In this document: positions 1-6,742 of the stretch, piece by piece
Position numbering within the stretch: the stretch's first letter is position 1
Layout of the letters: every line of letters begins with the position of its first letter
Source: Desulfovibrio sp.
GTDB taxonomy: Bacteria; Desulfobacterota; Desulfovibrionia; Desulfovibrionales; Desulfovibrionaceae
DNA: 11,703 nt
Assembly: GCA_031270875.1 (NCBI GenBank)
Contig: JAISXC010000031.1
Span: 1-11,703 of the forward strand
Reading direction: 5' to 3'
Notes under the pieces: generated by a model
What the model was told of the DNA's origin: nothing
Database searches by the model: none
The model's input: only the letters and a program-made list of their open reading frames with translations
Made by a program: the position numbers and the translations under genes

Positions 1-105
1 AAGAGAACAATGGCGCGTTGGGACAGGTTCCATGAGAACTTTACAGCTTTTGTTCATCTTGCATTTTCCATCATTTTGCTCAGAAGAATCATCAGGGAAT
101 TATGA
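1..105 (+). CDS. C-terminal fragment of a probable IS5-family transposase, cut by the left edge
   Basis: Frame 1 is open from the first base and reads 34 codons to a TGA at 103-105. The peptide contains ARWDRFHENF followed by TAFVHLAFSIILLRR. This resembles the end of IS5-family DDE transposases, where a basic motif of the type 'RYDK' is followed by a hydrophobic 'FLAFxHLAxxxxxLR' tail. The catalytic DDE residues would lie outside the window, so neither family nor integrity can be proved. Its base composition is visibly more AT-rich than the genes to the right, which fits a mobile element. Whether this is an intact element or a relic cannot be told from here. A cryptic chromosomal gene end is the alternative. 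Confidence 0.5.
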   Translation, partial: KRTMARWDRFHENFTAFVHLAFSIILLRRIIREL

Positions 106-270
106 AATGACTTCTAATAATTTCGGCGACAAGCCCAATGATTGGACGTGAGATGCTGGTTGATTGCATTATAGAAAATTCCTCCCAAAAAGATGGTAGC
201 AAAATATCATAGGATTCACTTTCGCACATCCAGCGGGATAAGGGCGGGATAAAATACCCTTAGAGACGCA
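106..270. other. AT-rich stretch without a gene
   Basis: I see no convincing gene between the transposase end and the tRNA terminator. The only open frame with a Shine-Dalgarno-like sequence is a 25-codon minus-strand frame (92-169) that overlaps the transposase fragment. The stretch is probably the non-coding end of the insertion sequence plus the flank of the tRNA gene. Positions 214-231 may hold a terminal repeat (separate entry). Confidence 0.5.
214..231 (-). repeat. Possible IS5-type terminal inverted repeat
   Basis: On the minus strand this reads GGATGTGCGAAAGTGAAT. That resembles IS5-type ends beginning GGAAGGTGCGAA, with one base missing and a few mismatches. It lies 109 bases after the transposase stop, somewhat far for an IS5-family right end. 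The partner end is outside the window and no target duplication can be checked, so this is a weak call. Confidence 0.18.
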
Positions 271-303
271 CAAAAGGGTTACGACTCTCACCGTAACCCT
301 TTG
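271..303 (-). terminator. Terminator hairpin after tRNA-Val
   Basis: Bases 273-283 (AAAGGGTTACG) pair perfectly with 292-302 (CGTAACCCTTT), giving an 11-bp stem with an 8-base loop. Read on the minus strand it begins 8 bases after the tRNA CCA end and finishes in a short T run (TTTT, partly in the stem). The U tract is short, so termination may be moderate, but the position is right for ending the tRNA transcript. Confidence 0.7.
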
Positions 304-310
304 ATTTTCC

Positions 311-386
311 TGGTGGGCAGTACAGGACTTGAACCTGTGGCCCCCGCCGTGTGAAGGCGGTGCTCTCCCAGCTGAGCTAACTGCCC
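311..386 (-). tRNA. tRNA-Val (anticodon CAC)
   Basis: The minus strand folds into a complete cloverleaf of 76 bases. The acceptor stem is GGGCAGT with ACTGCCC and discriminator A, and the 3' CCA is encoded. The D arm is GCTC/GAGC, the anticodon stem CCGCC/GGCGG and the T arm ACAGG-TTCAAGT-CCTGT. The loop TTCACAC places the anticodon CAC at plus positions 351-353, which decodes GUG valine codons. The gene stands alone, diverges from thyX, and has its own promoter and terminator. The DNA beyond its 3' end is AT-rich and carries a transposase fragment, the usual side for elements that integrate at tRNA genes. Confidence 0.97.
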
Positions 387-398
387 GAAGAAGAGATT

Positions 399-427
399 AG
401 GATAAATATGGGCAGCCTTAAAGTCAA
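399..427 (-). promoter_or_regulatory. Sigma-70 promoter of tRNA-Val
   Basis: On the minus strand a -35 box TTGACT (422-427) is followed after exactly 17 bases by a -10 box TATCCT (399-404). The -10 box ends 12 bases before the mature tRNA 5' end, so transcription would start a few bases upstream of it. This promoter occupies the DNA in front of thyX and argues against thyX starting as early as 408. Confidence 0.72.
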
Positions 428-455
428 GGCCGCAGTCCGGGCAAAATGCGAAGAA

Positions 456-484
456 TTGCTTTTTTGCGCAAAGCGGCCTAAAAA
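456..484 (+). promoter_or_regulatory. Candidate thyX promoter, possibly giving a leaderless mRNA
   Basis: TTGCTT (456-461) and TAAAAA (479-484) are separated by 17 bases and match the sigma-70 consensus at 3/6 and 4/6 positions. The expected start point is about base 491, directly at the ATG at 492. No Shine-Dalgarno sequence precedes that ATG, which would agree with a leaderless transcript. The match is modest and the region is short. Confidence 0.3.
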
Positions 485-491
485 CAAGAAC

Positions 492-1157
492 ATGAAGATC
501 GTCGAACCCTGCTTTGAAATACTGGCTATGGACGACGGCGCCGAAATTCTGCGCCGTATTGAGACGGCCGGGCGCGTTTGCTACAAATCCGAAGACAAGA
601 TCACATCCGGCTCGGCTTCCGAGTTTGTGCGCAAACTTATGCGTTCAGGCCACCACAGCGTCATTGAGCACACGGGCGCAACGGTGCGCATCGTCTGCGA
701 TCGCGGGGTGACGCACGAACTGGTGCGTCACCGTCTGGCCTCCTATAGTCAGGAGAGCACACGCTACGCCAACTACGGGCGGGAAAAATTCGGCAGGGAA
801 ATCACCGTGATCAAACCCTGTTTCTGGCCGGAAGACTCCCAAGAGTACGCGTTGTGGCACAAAGCCATGCTGGCGGCCGAGCAAGCCTATCTCGCACTTA
901 CGGCGGCGGGCGCAAGCGCCCAGCAGGCGCGTTGCGTGCTGCCCAACAGCCTGAAAACGGAAATTGTCGTCACCTGCAATCTGCGCGAGTGGCGGCATAT
1001 CTTTGAGATGCGCTGCGCCCCGGCGGCGCATCCGCAAATACGCCAGATAGCCCTGCCGTTGCTGGCCCGGATGCACAAACGCATCCCGGAAATTTTCGCG
1101 GATATTTTTGCGAAATTTGAAAACGAGATGCCCATAAAAATTTTTTGTAATACATAA
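492..1157 (+). CDS. thyX: Flavin-dependent thymidylate synthase ThyX
   Basis: ThyX makes dTMP from dUMP in the cytoplasm, using methylenetetrahydrofolate, FAD and NADPH. It replaces the classical ThyA enzyme. The ThyX signature is plain: RHRLASYSQESTR (residues 79-91) is the RHRx7S motif that binds FAD and dUMP. It is preceded by SGHHSVIEH (52-60), the usual 'SxxEH' block. NLREWRHIFEMR (163-174) and HPQIR (180-184) fit the C-terminal substrate-binding helices. I chose the ATG at 492 (221 residues, normal family length). It places the RHR motif at the position usual for the family and leaves room for promoters. An in-frame ATG at 408 has a better Shine-Dalgarno-like TAGGA, but would add 28 unfamiliar residues and overlap the tRNA promoter. 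The reaction is not in doubt; the start is. Confidence 0.96.
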   Translation: MKIVEPCFEILAMDDGAEILRRIETAGRVCYKSEDKITSGSASEFVRKLMRSGHHSVIEHTGATVRIVCDRGVTHELVRHRLASYSQESTRYANYGREKFGREITVIKPCFWPEDSQEYALWHKAMLAAEQAYLALTAAGASAQQARCVLPNSLKTEIVVTCNLREWRHIFEMRCAPAAHPQIRQIALPLLARMHKRIPEIFADIFAKFENEMPIKIFCNT

Positions 1158-1171
1158 TCTGTAATACATAA
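1146..1171. repeat. Two copies of a 12-bp direct repeat, operator-like
   Basis: TGTAATACATAA occurs twice, at 1146-1157 and 1160-1171, separated by TC. Each copy contains TGTAATACA, an inverted repeat (TGTA/TACA) around a central A. The first copy covers the thyX stop codon. The second ends 3 bases before the -35 box of the promoter for the RNA-binding protein gene. The placement suggests a regulator site, but chance duplication in AT-rich sequence is possible. Confidence 0.45.
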
Positions 1172-1174
1172 ACA

Positions 1175-1203
1175 TTGACATAGTACGGAAATCATGCTTA
1201 ACT
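1175..1203 (+). promoter_or_regulatory. Probable promoter of the RRM protein gene
   Basis: A consensus -35 TTGACA (1175-1180) is followed after 17 bases by TTAACT (1198-1203), a weak -10 box (3/6). Transcription from here would give a 5' leader of about 80 bases. The end of that leader is very U-rich (around 1260-1277) before the ribosome binding site. Long leaders are known in cold-responsive RNA-binding protein genes, but no specific fold is evident here. Confidence 0.45.
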
Positions 1204-1289
1204 CCCTTCCGCAGTGCCGTGCGCCGGTGATACGTTTTGCCGACAGACCGTACGGGAGCTTTATTTTTTTGTTTTTGAGAGGGGTTTTC

Positions 1290-1556
1290 ATGTCCAAGTC
1301 CATTTATGTCGGGAATCTTCCCTGGTCGGCATCAGAGGAACAGGTGCAGGATCTTTTCGCCGAGCACGGCAAAGTCCTTTCCGTAAAACTTGTGAGTGAC
1401 AGAGAAACCGGCCGCGCCCGCGGTTTTGGTTTTGTGGAAATGGAGGACGCCGAAGCGGACGCCGCTATTGAAGCTCTGGACAACTTCAGTTTGGGCGGCC
1501 GGACCTTGCGCGTGAATGAAGCCAAGCCGCGCTCACCGCGCTCGCCGCGCTTCTAA
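1290..1556 (+). CDS. Small single-RRM RNA-binding protein
   Basis: This 88-residue protein is almost entirely one RNA recognition motif, which binds single-stranded RNA on its beta sheet. RNP2 is IYVGNL (residues 5-10) and RNP1 is RGFGFVEM (44-51), with the aromatic residues of both in place. The last RNP1 position is Met, not the usual aromatic. Many bacterial homologues (the cyanobacterial Rbp type) carry a glycine-rich tail. Here the tail is short and basic with Ser-Pro, ending PRSPRSPRF. The ATG at 1290 follows GAGAGGGG at good spacing and begins at the domain edge. A longer in-frame start at 1194 would overlap the promoter's -10 box. The gene has its own promoter and terminator, so it is monocistronic. 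Its RNA targets are unknown. Roles in cold adaptation or RNA chaperoning are known for some relatives. Confidence 0.95.
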   Translation: MSKSIYVGNLPWSASEEQVQDLFAEHGKVLSVKLVSDRETGRARGFGFVEMEDAEADAAIEALDNFSLGGRTLRVNEAKPRSPRSPRF

Positions 1557-1576
1557 GCACTCCCGGCACCCAGCGG

Positions 1577-1605
1577 ATAGCCCCGGTGTGTTCCGGGGCT
1601 ATTTT
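1577..1605 (+). terminator. Intrinsic terminator of the RRM protein gene
   Basis: ATAGCCCCGG (1577-1586) pairs perfectly with CCGGGGCTAT (1593-1602) around a 6-base loop, followed by TTTTGTTG. It lies 20 bases after the stop codon of the RNA-binding protein gene. The strong GC stem with a T tail makes this a confident rho-independent terminator. Confidence 0.9.
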
Positions 1606-1667
1606 GTTGATGTTGCGAAGTACAGTCACATCACTCCTGGCAGTAACTAACAATCAAGGACAGCGTT

Positions 1668-2222
1668 GTGCTCAATCCCGCGCAGAGTGTACTATACAGC
1701 GGCGGTGCCGCCGGAACGGAAGAATTTTTCGGCAATCTGGCGGAAACCTGCGGCATTGAAGAAGTCAACTACACCTTTGAAGGCCATCAGATAAATCGCC
1801 TGCGCGGCGTGCGCATGCTCACCAACCGTGAACTCATGCTCAAGGATGTGAGCATGACCTATGTTTCAAAGCTGATGCGCCGGGAATACACCCGCGCTCC
1901 CCTGTTCCGCAAGGTGCTGCAGTCCATCTGCTGGCAGGTCAGCAGCGGCGAGCAGATATTTGTCGTGGGCGCCATCCAGCAGGACGGAACGGTGAAAGGC
2001 GGCACGGGCTGGGGTGCGGAATTCGCCAAAATATGCAACAAGCCCTTGTATGTTTTTGACCAGCCGCGCAGTTCCTGGTTTGTCTGGAAGCGGGACGCCT
2101 GGGCCGCTGTGGAGAAACCCCTTGTCACCGCCGCGCATTTTACCGCCACCGGCACTCGTTTTCTGGATGACGGCGGTCGTCTTGCGGTGCAGGGGCTTTT
2201 TGAACGTTCCTTCGATCGCTGA
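1668..2222 (+). CDS. Uncharacterised Rossmann/SLOG-like protein, coupled to ahbB
   Basis: I cannot name this 184-residue protein. It starts with GTG at 1668, seven bases after AAGGA. Its N terminus has [13 protein letters not shown] (residues 9-21), a glycine-rich turn like the nucleotide-binding loop of Rossmann/SLOG (DprA/LOG-like) folds. A hydrophobic strand IFVVGAI (97-103) leads into [15 protein letters not shown] (107-121), then a strand ending PLYVFDQ (126-132). This pattern is typical of SLOG-type ligand pockets. FTATGTRFL (158-166) forms a further conserved-looking block. There is no signal peptide or membrane segment. The stop overlaps the next ATG by one base (TGATG), so translation is probably coupled to the siroheme decarboxylase gene. 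A link to tetrapyrrole metabolism is suggested only by that arrangement. The fold assignment is inferred from motifs; the reality of the gene is near certain. Confidence 0.88.
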   Translation: MLNPAQSVLYSGGAAGTEEFFGNLAETCGIEEVNYTFEGHQINRLRGVRMLTNRELMLKDVSMTYVSKLMRREYTRAPLFRKVLQSICWQVSSGEQIFVVGAIQQDGTVKGGTGWGAEFAKICNKPLYVFDQPRSSWFVWKRDAWAAVEKPLVTAAHFTATGTRFLDDGGRLAVQGLFERSFDR

Positions 2223-2707
2223 TGCCCATTGACTTTACCGATGCGGAGCTCGCTGTTTTGCGCATTGTGCAGGCTGACCTGCCGGATTCTCTCACGCCCT
2301 ACGCCGACATGGCGGCAGAGGCGGGCATGACTGAGGACCAGGTGCTGGCTTTGTTGACCCGCCTGAAAAAGAACGGCGCCATTCGGCGCTTCGGGGCAAG
2401 CATCAGACATCAGAAAACCGGCTGGACACACAACGCCATGGTCGCCTGGAAGGTGGACGAAGCAAATGCGGATCTTTGCGGCGCGCTGGCGGCCGGGCAC
2501 GACCACATTTCCCACGTCTATTACAGGCCGGGGCCGGAAGCGGTGGAAAACTGGCCCTATGCCCTCTATACCATGGTGCACGGCCGCAGTGAGGCCGAAT
2601 GTCTGTACGTGGTGGAAAGCCTTGCGAAAACTGGTCCCCTGAAGGAGTACGCCATCCTCAACAGCCTGAAAGAACTAAAAAAAATCTCCATGACGTATTT
2701 TGCCTGA
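2222..2707 (+). CDS. ahbB: Siroheme decarboxylase subunit AhbB (Lrp/AsnC-like)
   Basis: AhbA and AhbB form the siroheme decarboxylase of the alternative heme pathway of sulfate reducers and archaea. It removes the C12 and C18 acetate carboxyls of siroheme to give didecarboxysiroheme. This 161-residue protein has a winged-helix N-terminal part (about residues 8-55) ending [15 protein letters not shown] (54-68), the block typical of AhbB. The C-terminal Lrp-type ligand domain contains HISHVYYRP (95-103) and [11 protein letters not shown] (111-121), the 'SHxYxR...WPYxLYTMxH' signature of this family. AhbA-type proteins usually differ around 'RRIGA', so AhbB is favoured; a NirD/L/G/H-type paralogue is the alternative. 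No ahbA or ahbC lies in the window. The ATG overlaps the preceding stop codon by one base, implying coupled translation. Confidence 0.87.
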   Translation: MPIDFTDAELAVLRIVQADLPDSLTPYADMAAEAGMTEDQVLALLTRLKKNGAIRRFGASIRHQKTGWTHNAMVAWKVDEANADLCGALAAGHDHISHVYYRPGPEAVENWPYALYTMVHGRSEAECLYVVESLAKTGPLKEYAILNSLKELKKISMTYFA

Positions 2708-2711
2708 CGCG

Positions 2712-2725
2712 CGCTGTCCGCAGCG
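2712..2725. other. Small hairpin between convergent genes
   Basis: CGCTG-TCCG-CAGCG forms a 5-bp stem with a tetraloop in the 32-base gap between the ends of ahbB and the YhaN-like gene. No T tract follows on either strand, so it is at best a weak bidirectional stop. I see no other terminator for either gene. Confidence 0.2.
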
Positions 2726-2739
2726 GCTTCAGAATATCA

Positions 2740-5700
2740 TCAGGCACGCTGGATTCCTCCGTTCCGGACGTTGAACAGGGCCGCCCCCGGCACGACTTTG
2801 CGCAGTATCTCCACGATATGCGGCTGGCAGGTGAAATAGAGCAGTTGATGCCTTCTGCCCGGGCCTTCCGTCAATTCCGCAAAGGCGCGCGCGGTGCGTC
2901 CTGCGCGCCCGGGATCAAAGTTCACCAAAATTTCGTCCATAATGACAGGCAGCGGTTCAGCCTCTGCGGAATGGTTGACAATATAGGCCAGTCGGAGAGA
3001 CAGATATGCCTGCTCCTGCGCGCCGCGGCTCAGGATTTCGGGGGGCACGGGCGCGCCGTGCGCCGGTAGAATGGAAAGGCTCGAATCGTCAAGACTGACA
3101 CTGATGCCGCGCCAGCGCCGGGTGATGCCGGCGAAGATTTCCGAGGCATGACGGATGACTTTGGGCTGGCGTTCCCGTTCAAACCTGATTTTGGCTTCCG
3201 TCAGCAGCTCCCGCGCAATGGCCAGCCTGGCCCAATGGCGCGCCCTCTCTTCCATGCCCGCCGTGAGAGAAGCTTCCTGCTGCTGAAGCGCCGCCAGTTC
3301 ATCCGAGCATTCCAAAGCGGCAACCCTGCCGGACTGCGCCATGACGGCGGCGTCAAGAACTGTTTCATCCTCCTGCAGCCTGCCAAGTTCTTTCTGAATC
3401 GTTTTTGCGCGATTTTCCTGGATTTCCTGATCCGTTTCGCTGAAGGAAGCGAGAAATTCCTCAAACGGCTCGTCTCTGGCGGCCAGACGCAGCATGTCCT
3501 CATTTTGCTGCACAGATCGCTTCAGTTCAAAACATTCGTTGCGCACCCTGTTCAGATGCAAAAAATGGTTCGCATCGCGTGCCCCGGCTCGAACAAAAAG
3601 CTCAGCCTCGCGGCCCTGCGCCTCACGCAGGGCCGCTTCATCATTCCGCGCAGCCTCCCGTTCCTCCTCCAATTGCTTTGTCAGATTCTCGCGCTCGCCC
3701 AACGCGGCAAAAACGATCTCGGCCGCTTCCAAGGTTGCATCCAGACTGGCAGGCCAGTCAGCGTTGCCGTCTGCGTCTTTCTGCGGCGGCTGACCGAGTT
3801 TTTCCAGCAATTTCGCCAAAGGCAGACACAAAGCCTGCTCGGCGCAACGGCTGCGCCTGCGCTCGGATATGCAACGCAGCAGTCTGTCTTCAGCGGCAAG
3901 GCATTTGTCCATGCGGTCAAATGCCTCGCGCGCGGCGTCCGGCTCCAGATCGGCGTCCAGGCCCATTTTGCCAAGGCTCGCGCGCCACTGCTCCCGCGCA
4001 CGGGCAAACCGTTCTTCAGCTTCCATCAGAGCATGGGCCGCCTTGTCTCTGCGCGCCCTGCTGTCCGCAAGGACGTTTCCCTTGCTCTGCACGGCCGCTT
4101 CGGCCCTGATGCGGTTCTCTCGCGCGGCATCCGCCGCCCGGCAGCTTTCCAGAATACGCCGCGCGCTCTGCGCCAGGGATTCCCCATCTGCCGGATTGTC
4201 GGCCAGGGCGAACACCGGTTCCAGAGAACGCAGAATATCTTCCTGCGCGTGTATGTCGGCTTCCTGCCCGCACTGGGCAGTCTCGGCTTCCTGCAGGGTG
4301 GTCAGGGCGATTCTGGCTGTTTCAGCCTTTGCGAAAAAGGCGGAGGCTCCGTCGGCCGACGGGACCACGCGCACGCCCAGAGCCAGCATAATGTCCTGCC
4401 AGCGTCGGCGCACGTGCTGCACGCGGCTGTTCATGTGCTGATCCCGCCGCCTTGCGGCCTCACCGGACCGCGCTTCCGCCAATTTTACCTCGCGTTCCAG
4501 ATCGTCCAGGGTTTTACGGCTCTGCTCCTCAAGAACAATCTTTTCCCGTCCGTCTTTCAGGCGCAGGGCAACGGCGTCCAGCGTGACGAGATCCCGGTTT
4601 TCTATGCCGAGGGCGGCGCAGAAGTGCGCCGTCTGTTCTTCAAGGCGGGCCACATGCTCGGCCAGAATCTCCCGCGATGCGCGCAGTTGCGCCATCCGCT
4701 GCTTATGGCGTTTGGCTTCCGGGCCGCTGCGCGGCAGCCCGCCTGCCAGAAAGGCCACGCCGCAGACCAGGATGAGATAACCGGACCACAAGGTAACGGG
4801 CACGACCAGACGCTCCGTCAAGGCGTAGCCTGTTATGCCCAGCCGCCAGTGCGCCAGAAGCATCCCCGCTCCAAGCAAAACCAGGGCAAGGCCGATCGCG
4901 ATAAGCGGCAGACTTTTTACCGGGGAGGGCGGCGTCTCCGATTGTATTCTGCCGTCAAGCTCGTCCAGACGGGCGCGTTCCATGTCCAGCGTGGCGGATT
5001 TGCCCCGCAGATCATCAAGCGCCCTCTCCCTGTCGTCGAGTGATTTGCGGCTGACGTCAAGGGGGCTGCGCTGGAGTTCTTCCAGATGCAATTTTTTGCG
5101 CAGTTTCAGATCATGCGTCTGGCTTTCCGCCTGGCGCGCAACGTCTTCAAGTTTTTCCGCCTCGCGCTGCCTTTCCTGCACTTCACCGGCGATGCCAAGG
5201 GCTTCTTCCCTGCGGGCCAGAACGCCCTCCAGATCTCCGGCCGGGTCAGCGGTCCTTTCGAGCCCCAGTGGCTCAAAAGCCCGCGCGAAAAGCGCCCGCG
5301 CCCTGTCAACGCTTTTTTGACATTCGGCAAGCGAGCGAAGGCCGCGATCCCGCCTGTCCAAAGCCTGACGCGCCTTGTCCCGTTCATCCTCAGTAAGAGC
5401 CGCCTCGGGCGAGGGAAGACGAGCCAGGGTCAAACTGGCCTTTTCCAGCTCTTCCTCGGCAGCCGGCACTTCCTGGTTGGCCTTGTGCAACACGTCGAGA
5501 GCGGCGTCGTAAGTCAGGGCGGCCGCGATCATGGCTCTGGCCTGTTTTTCAATATCTTCGCGGGCAAAAAGAGTGCGGTCTGTAGCGCGTATGCGCGCGC
5601 ACGTCCAGCCGCGGCCCAGGCAAAGGAGTTCGGCTTTGAGTTGGGCCGCCGCGCGGCGGCACTCCTCCCGCTGCGCGGGCAAAAAAGCCAGAGCCTCCTG

Positions 5701-6702
5701 GCAGGCGTTTTTGCGGCTGACCAGACTGCGCAAAAGAGGCAGCGCTTCCAGCAATGCCGGATTGATGCGGATGGCCTCAAGTCGCTGTTTCAGACGCGCG
5801 CACTTCTCCCTGCGGTCCGCCAATTGCCTTTCACCGCTTTGGCGCGTCGCTTCCAGCGCGGCCAGACGCGCCGGACCGTCCTCGGGAAAGTCTTCCCTCA
5901 CTGCTTCCAGCCTGTCCAGCTGGGCAAGAGCCACATGCCGCTCCTGCCATTGCCGCCATACGCCAAGGCGTCTCGCCAGTCCCCGCGCCCCATCTTCCAG
6001 GGCCGCCTTTTTCCGTCTCACTTCCGCCAGGGCGGTCCTGTTCCGCTCCAGTTCGCAGGCAAGATCATTGTAGGACGCCGCCTGCGCTTTCAGCTCTTCC
6101 AGTCTGCGACGGATGTCCTCCAGCTCCTTGATATCCGCGTTGAGAGCGGGATTGACGCCGCCCGGTTTGAAAATGCCTTCCATCTCCCTGCTGAAGCCAG
6201 CCAGCACCGCGCCCGGCGAGGCGAGGCCCGGGCCAAAGCTTGCGCTGTAGAGGGCGTTGCGCACACCGGGCTCGCTGAGGCTTTCAAAAATCTGCAATTC
6301 CGCCAGACTGAAGCCGAAAACGGCATTGTAAACGTCGCGGTTCACACCGCGCAACAGGGTAGTCAGATATTGGGGTGGCAAGGTTCGGCCATCGCCGCTG
6401 CCAAGGCTCAGTATGCCGCCGCACGCGCCGGGTCGACGCGTCAGACGCAGTTCTTCCCCGTCGTGCAGCCGCAGGCCAAGGCTGCCGCCGGTTTTATTGC
6501 TCTCCAGATAGGCGGCATAAGGTTTCCAGGCGTTACCGCGCCTGTCGGGATAGCCCGCGAGGGTAACACGCAGAAATTCCAGGCAGGTGGATTTCCCGGC
6601 TTCATTGTCTCCCAGAAAAATGGAAAGACCGGGAGAAAGCCCCTCCACCGTGACTTCGGAAAAAACGCCGAAGCCGTCAATATGGAATGACTCTACATAC
6701 AT
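2740..6702 (-). CDS. YhaN/SbcC-like ATPase with coiled coils and two membrane segments
   Basis: This 1320-residue protein has the split-ATPase plan of SbcC/Rad50. Walker A GDNEAGKST is at residues 31-39. Long Leu/Glu/Arg-rich coiled coils follow. Near the C terminus are the ABC signature LSRGAQEQ (1224-1231) and Walker B LPVIMDE (1251-1257). Between the coils, about residues 597-617 and 632-654 form two hydrophobic segments. This is a known trait of YhaN-type proteins and absent from classical SbcC, which has a zinc hook. YhaN (963 residues in Bacillus, from memory) is shorter, so the coils are extended. It probably drives ATP-dependent conformational change of the partner nuclease encoded just upstream, at the inner membrane. 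The ATG at 6702 follows GGAG, 40 bases after the partner's stop. Function in DNA end processing is inferred from the family. Confidence 0.93.
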   Translation of the reverse strand: MYVESFHIDGFGVFSEVTVEGLSPGLSIFLGDNEAGKSTCLEFLRVTLAGYPDRRGNAWKPYAAYLESNKTGGSLGLRLHDGEELRLTRRPGACGGILSLGSGDGRTLPPQYLTTLLRGVNRDVYNAVFGFSLAELQIFESLSEPGVRNALYSASFGPGLASPGAVLAGFSREMEGIFKPGGVNPALNADIKELEDIRRRLEELKAQAASYNDLACELERNRTALAEVRRKKAALEDGARGLARRLGVWRQWQERHVALAQLDRLEAVREDFPEDGPARLAALEATRQSGERQLADRREKCARLKQRLEAIRINPALLEALPLLRSLVSRKNACQEALAFLPAQREECRRAAAQLKAELLCLGRGWTCARIRATDRTLFAREDIEKQARAMIAAALTYDAALDVLHKANQEVPAAEEELEKASLTLARLPSPEAALTEDERDKARQALDRRDRGLRSLAECQKSVDRARALFARAFEPLGLERTADPAGDLEGVLARREEALGIAGEVQERQREAEKLEDVARQAESQTHDLKLRKKLHLEELQRSPLDVSRKSLDDRERALDDLRGKSATLDMERARLDELDGRIQSETPPSPVKSLPLIAIGLALVLLGAGMLLAHWRLGITGYALTERLVVPVTLWSGYLILVCGVAFLAGGLPRSGPEAKRHKQRMAQLRASREILAEHVARLEEQTAHFCAALGIENRDLVTLDAVALRLKDGREKIVLEEQSRKTLDDLEREVKLAEARSGEAARRRDQHMNSRVQHVRRRWQDIMLALGVRVVPSADGASAFFAKAETARIALTTLQEAETAQCGQEADIHAQEDILRSLEPVFALADNPADGESLAQSARRILESCRAADAARENRIRAEAAVQSKGNVLADSRARRDKAAHALMEAEERFARAREQWRASLGKMGLDADLEPDAAREAFDRMDKCLAAEDRLLRCISERRRSRCAEQALCLPLAKLLEKLGQPPQKDADGNADWPASLDATLEAAEIVFAALGERENLTKQLEEEREAARNDEAALREAQGREAELFVRAGARDANHFLHLNRVRNECFELKRSVQQNEDMLRLAARDEPFEEFLASFSETDQEIQENRAKTIQKELGRLQEDETVLDAAVMAQSGRVAALECSDELAALQQQEASLTAGMEERARHWARLAIARELLTEAKIRFERERQPKVIRHASEIFAGITRRWRGISVSLDDSSLSILPAHGAPVPPEILSRGAQEQAYLSLRLAYIVNHSAEAEPLPVIMDEILVNFDPGRAGRTARAFAELTEGPGRRHQLLYFTCQPHIVEILRKVVPGAALFNVRNGGIQRA

Positions 6703-6742
6703 TGCGTCTCCAACAGCGCGGGCAAAAAATCAGCATGCGGGT

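Noticed and set aside
92..169. 25-codon minus-strand frame with GGGAGGA before its ATG
   Set aside because: The sequence matches nothing I know, is very short, and overlaps the end of the transposase fragment. A chance frame in AT-rich DNA is more likely.
1194..1289. 32-codon N-terminal extension of the RRM protein
   Set aside because: It would begin before the predicted transcription start and lacks a ribosome binding site. The RRM begins right after the ATG at 1290, which has one.
3148..6690. Two very long plus-strand open frames (631 and 534 codons at 3148-5043 and 5086-6690) opposite the YhaN-like gene
   Set aside because: They are antisense shadows of a GC-rich coding sequence. They show no domain, no good ribosome binding site, and a composition rich in Arg, Gln, Phe and Pro that is typical of reverse-frame translation.
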